Assembly (NCBI GenBank): GCA_030673425.1
Contig: DAOVJB010000037.1
Coordinates: 1-8,907, forward strand
Source: Elusimicrobiota bacterium
Lineage (GTDB): Bacteria > CAYTYR01 > UBA6262 > DAOVJB01
Reading direction: 5' to 3'
Length of the DNA stretch: 8,907 bases
Below are positions 7,271 through 8,907 of the stretch, piece by piece. Under the pieces are notes generated by a model that was not told the origin of the DNA, ran no database searches, and worked only from the letters and a program-made list of their open reading frames with translations. The position numbers and the translations under genes were made by a program. Positions within the stretch are counted from its first letter, which is position 1. Each line of letters opens with the position of its first letter.

Positions 7271-7318
7271 AGGGGTCAGACTCCTGAGTTTTATTATTGA
7301 TTCAGATGTCAGACCCCT
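7271..7318. repeat. Imperfect long inverted repeat of REP/MITE type between cpoB-like gene and tonB/tolA-like gene
   Basis: The left arm AGGGGTCAGACTCCTGA (7271-7287) and right arm TCAGATGTCAGACCCCT (7302-7318) match as inverted repeats at 14 of 17 positions, with a 14-base AT-rich loop. The AGGGGTCAGAC/GTCTGACCCCT core resembles palindromes I associate with REP elements and REP-associated tyrosine transposases, a resemblance from memory and not a search. Only one copy occurs in the window. As RNA it would make a strong hairpin between the two halves of the Tol cluster. On the minus strand it is followed by CTCTATTTTATAT, a poor U-tract, so it may stabilise or attenuate the message rather than terminate it cleanly. 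Confidence 0.7.
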
Positions 7319-7340
7319 GATTCTTTTCTTAAAATACGGG

Positions 7341-8132
7341 TTACTCCGCAGTCTTTTTGATTCCTTTTATCATTTGCAGCTTTTCCTGAGCTAATTTCAC
7401 TTCCTTGATAGATGCAGGATATTCATCTATTATATGTTCCAATAGTTCCCGGGCCTCATCTTTTTTATCCATCTCATAGAGACTGAAGGCTACCTTTAAC
7501 TTAGCTGTTGGGACCTTGGCGCTACGCGGATATAAATCAACGACATTATTAAATTCCTGAATCGCTTTTTCAAACTCACCCTTACTGTAATAGCACTCGC
7601 CTATCCAGTATTGGGCACTGGGAGCAAGCTCGCCCTGAGGATATTTCTTCAAATAATCCCTGAAGCCAACAATTGATAGATCATAGCTTCCACTTATATA
7701 ATCACCATAGGCAACCTGATATAAATCTGTTGGTTTAAGAATCTTTTTTGAAACAGTCTCCTCTTTTGTTCCTCCAGTAGCAGGTTGCATGGAAGATAAC
7801 CGCTGTTGGAGTTGCATAATTTTTATCTCTAAATCATCCAATCCCTGGGAAACTTTGGAGATTTTATTCTTATTCTCTCGCAATCCCTCCTCTAATATCT
7901 GCAGATTATTCTTTATCTCTTCGAATTCCAACACTAAATTCGTTTCATTACTCTGAACGGTCTTATGAAACTTCGTATAACTCCTGGTAAGCTCGTTCAG
8001 CTGTCTCTGCATCTGCTTTACACTATGCTCTAATCCTGTCATATCCTGTGTTGTTGCAAAACATCCGGCAAGAGAAACATAAAGTATAAAACATAAACCA
8101 TATATGAGAAACTTTTTCAAGGTTCCTAACAT
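7341..8132 (-). CDS. CpoB/YbgF-like coiled-coil and TPR protein, lipoprotein form
   Basis: Probable envelope protein of the Tol-Pal system; in E. coli CpoB links Tol to peptidoglycan synthesis at division. The 263-residue product starts with a lipoprotein signal peptide ending in the lipobox LAGC, with Cys24 as the lipidated residue. A heptad-like coiled coil follows (about 33-115). The C-terminal tetratricopeptide repeats (about 137-255) show the YbgF pattern: DLYQVAYGDYISGSYDLSIV, then YPQGELAPSAQYWIGECYYSKG, then a third repeat near YPRSAKVPTAKLKVAFSLYE. E. coli CpoB is a soluble periplasmic protein, so the lipid anchor is a difference. GGAG (8139-8142) lies 6 bases before the ATG. It begins 19 bases after the pal stop, in the same operon. 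BamD-like TPR lipoproteins are a weaker alternative. Confidence 0.9.
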   Translation of the reverse strand: MLGTLKKFLIYGLCFILYVSLAGCFATTQDMTGLEHSVKQMQRQLNELTRSYTKFHKTVQSNETNLVLEFEEIKNNLQILEEGLRENKNKISKVSQGLDDLEIKIMQLQQRLSSMQPATGGTKEETVSKKILKPTDLYQVAYGDYISGSYDLSIVGFRDYLKKYPQGELAPSAQYWIGECYYSKGEFEKAIQEFNNVVDLYPRSAKVPTAKLKVAFSLYEMDKKDEARELLEHIIDEYPASIKEVKLAQEKLQMIKGIKKTAE

Positions 8133-8151
8133 CTACTACTCCAAATACAGG

Positions 8152-8724
8152 TTAATTTTCAACTATAGCCAAGATGTGCGCTCTTCTGTTGCGCGCCCAT
8201 GCCTCTTCATCATGCCCGATGTCAACCGGTTTTTCTTCGCCATAACTGATGGTATTAATCCTCTTAGACTCAATACCTAAAGTAATAAGGTACTTCCTTA
8301 CCATAACAGCCCTTCTTTGCCCCAGGGCTAAGTTATACTCTATGGTTCCACGTTCATCACAATGTCCTTCTACAAGAACTTTAACTTTGGAATTCTCCTT
8401 TAACCATTCAGCATTCGCAGCCAGAATCTTGCGGGCCCGCGATGTAATATCGGATTTATCAAATTCAAAGTAAATATCCTTAATCTTAGGAAGTTCTTTT
8501 ACCTCTTTGATATCTATCGGTTCCTCCGGAGGAAACTCCTCTATTTTAGCTATTTCTAACTCCTCTAAAGGTTCTAACGGCTCTTCCAAAGTAAATTTCT
8601 CCAAATCTGTTGGAGTCGTTTTTACCTGTTTCTTACTACAGCCAACCGCAACCAGTCCAACCAAACTCAAAAAAACCATTATAAACGCAATTCTATGTCC
8701 CATGGTCCCAGTTTTATAAAACAT
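8152..8724 (-). CDS. pal: Pal, peptidoglycan-associated outer-membrane lipoprotein
   Basis: Anchors the outer membrane to peptidoglycan and is the outer target of TolB. The 190-residue product has a lipoprotein signal peptide with lipobox VAVGC (Cys29). An unusually acidic, Pro/Glu/Leu-rich linker covers about 38-78. The OmpA-like peptidoglycan-binding domain spans about 80-188. Diagnostic stretches are IYFEFDKSDI (84-93), VEGHCDERGT (118-127) and NLALGQRRA (131-139); these hold the conserved Asp and Arg that bind diaminopimelate in the family. GGAGG (8733-8737) lies 8 bases before the ATG at 8724. Another ATG at codon 8 has no such site. It is the first gene of the cluster, with a promoter directly upstream. 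Confidence 0.96.
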   Translation of the reverse strand: MFYKTGTMGHRIAFIMVFLSLVGLVAVGCSKKQVKTTPTDLEKFTLEEPLEPLEELEIAKIEEFPPEEPIDIKEVKELPKIKDIYFEFDKSDITSRARKILAANAEWLKENSKVKVLVEGHCDERGTIEYNLALGQRRAVMVRKYLITLGIESKRINTISYGEEKPVDIGHDEEAWARNRRAHILAIVEN

Positions 8725-8779
8725 CTAATTCACCTCCTTCTTGTTAGTTATCTTCTAAAATCGTTTATATTATACCTAT

Positions 8780-8807
8780 ACTATATACGACAAACAGAAA
8801 AAGTCAA
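8780..8807 (-). promoter_or_regulatory. Sigma70-type promoter for the pal operon
   Basis: TTGACT (8807-8802), a 16-base spacer, then TATAGT (8785-8780), with TAGTAT two bases on as an alternative -10. The predicted start is near 8773, giving a leader of about 50 bases before pal. It begins only 6 bases after the stop codon of the upstream gene. The -10 hexamer and spacing are the same as in the promoter before the riboswitch. Confidence 0.7.
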
Positions 8808-8813
8808 GAGAAA

Positions 8814-8907
8814 TTACTTGAATTCCCAACAGTCGGGAGAGTTAAGAATTTTCTTAACCATTTCAACGTGCTGTCGGTGTCCTGTTTTGATTGCTGTGAT
8901 ACCAGCG
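8814..8907 (-). CDS. C-terminal end of an unidentified protein (5' part outside window)
   Basis: The frame from the right edge to the TAA at 8814-8816 encodes 30 residues, containing GITAIKTGHRQHVEMVKKIL and ending SPDCWEFK. It looks like real protein: a basic amphipathic helix and mixed composition, with the stop just before the pal promoter. I do not recognise the family and give no function. No clear terminator follows it. Two short inverted repeats lie in this stretch (8823-8837 and 8841-8858) but neither has a U-tract after it on this strand. Confidence 0.55.
   Translation of the reverse strand, partial: AGITAIKTGHRQHVEMVKKILNSPDCWEFK

Noticed and set aside
8823-8858. Two inverted repeats (TCCCAACAGTCGGGA, and GTTAAGAA/TTCTTAAC with a 2-base gap) as a terminator of the upstream gene
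   Set aside because: Both lie inside the coding end, the second has a 2-base loop, and neither is followed by a U-tract on the minus strand.

Overview
This is one face of a diderm (Gram-negative-type) bacterial chromosome, moderately AT-rich by eye. Every gene I can support is on the minus strand. The diderm call rests on a full Tol-Pal cell-envelope set: Pal, a CpoB/YbgF-like TPR lipoprotein, a TonB/TolA-like transducer, TolB, TolQ and TolR. I cannot assign a species. The Tol gene order is unlike the proteobacterial one, and together with the giant repeat protein it would fit an uncultured candidate phylum. That is only an impression.

In transcription order (right to left): (1) the last 30 codons of an unidentified gene, 8814-8907; (2) a sigma70-type promoter just after it, feeding pal (8152-8724) and cpoB-like (7341-8132); (3) a short gap with a long imperfect inverted repeat of REP/MITE type (7271-7318); (4) a tightly packed tonB/tolA-like, tolB, tolQ, tolR block (7238 down to 4196), with tolQ and tolR overlapping; (5) a leader of about 350 bases with no sizeable gene (3850-4195) that is entirely regulatory; (6) a very large secreted protein whose reading frame is open from 3843 to the left edge, 1281 codons without a stop, with its 3' end outside the window.

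The leader is the most informative part. A good promoter (TTGACA-N16-TATAGT) begins 18 bases after the tolR stop. It is followed by an RNA with the hallmarks of a class I cyclic-di-GMP (GEMM-I) riboswitch, then an intrinsic terminator. The 5' arm of that terminator is perfectly complementary over 11 bases to the 5' strand of the aptamer. The layout therefore reads as a transcriptional switch, predicted OFF when c-di-GMP is bound. A second sigma70-like promoter lies beyond the terminator and could give riboswitch-independent expression.

The controlled gene encodes a signal peptide, FlgD/Ig-like modules and at least seven beta-sandwich repeats of the carboxypeptidase-regulatory-like kind (G-x-I-x-G-T-I/V). 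It looks like a stalk-like secreted or surface protein. C-di-GMP control suggests a role in the motile/sessile transition, but that role is inference. The Tol genes form a trans-envelope machine: a TolQR proton channel, a TonB/TolA-like linker, TolB in the periplasm, and Pal plus a CpoB-like lipoprotein at the outer membrane.
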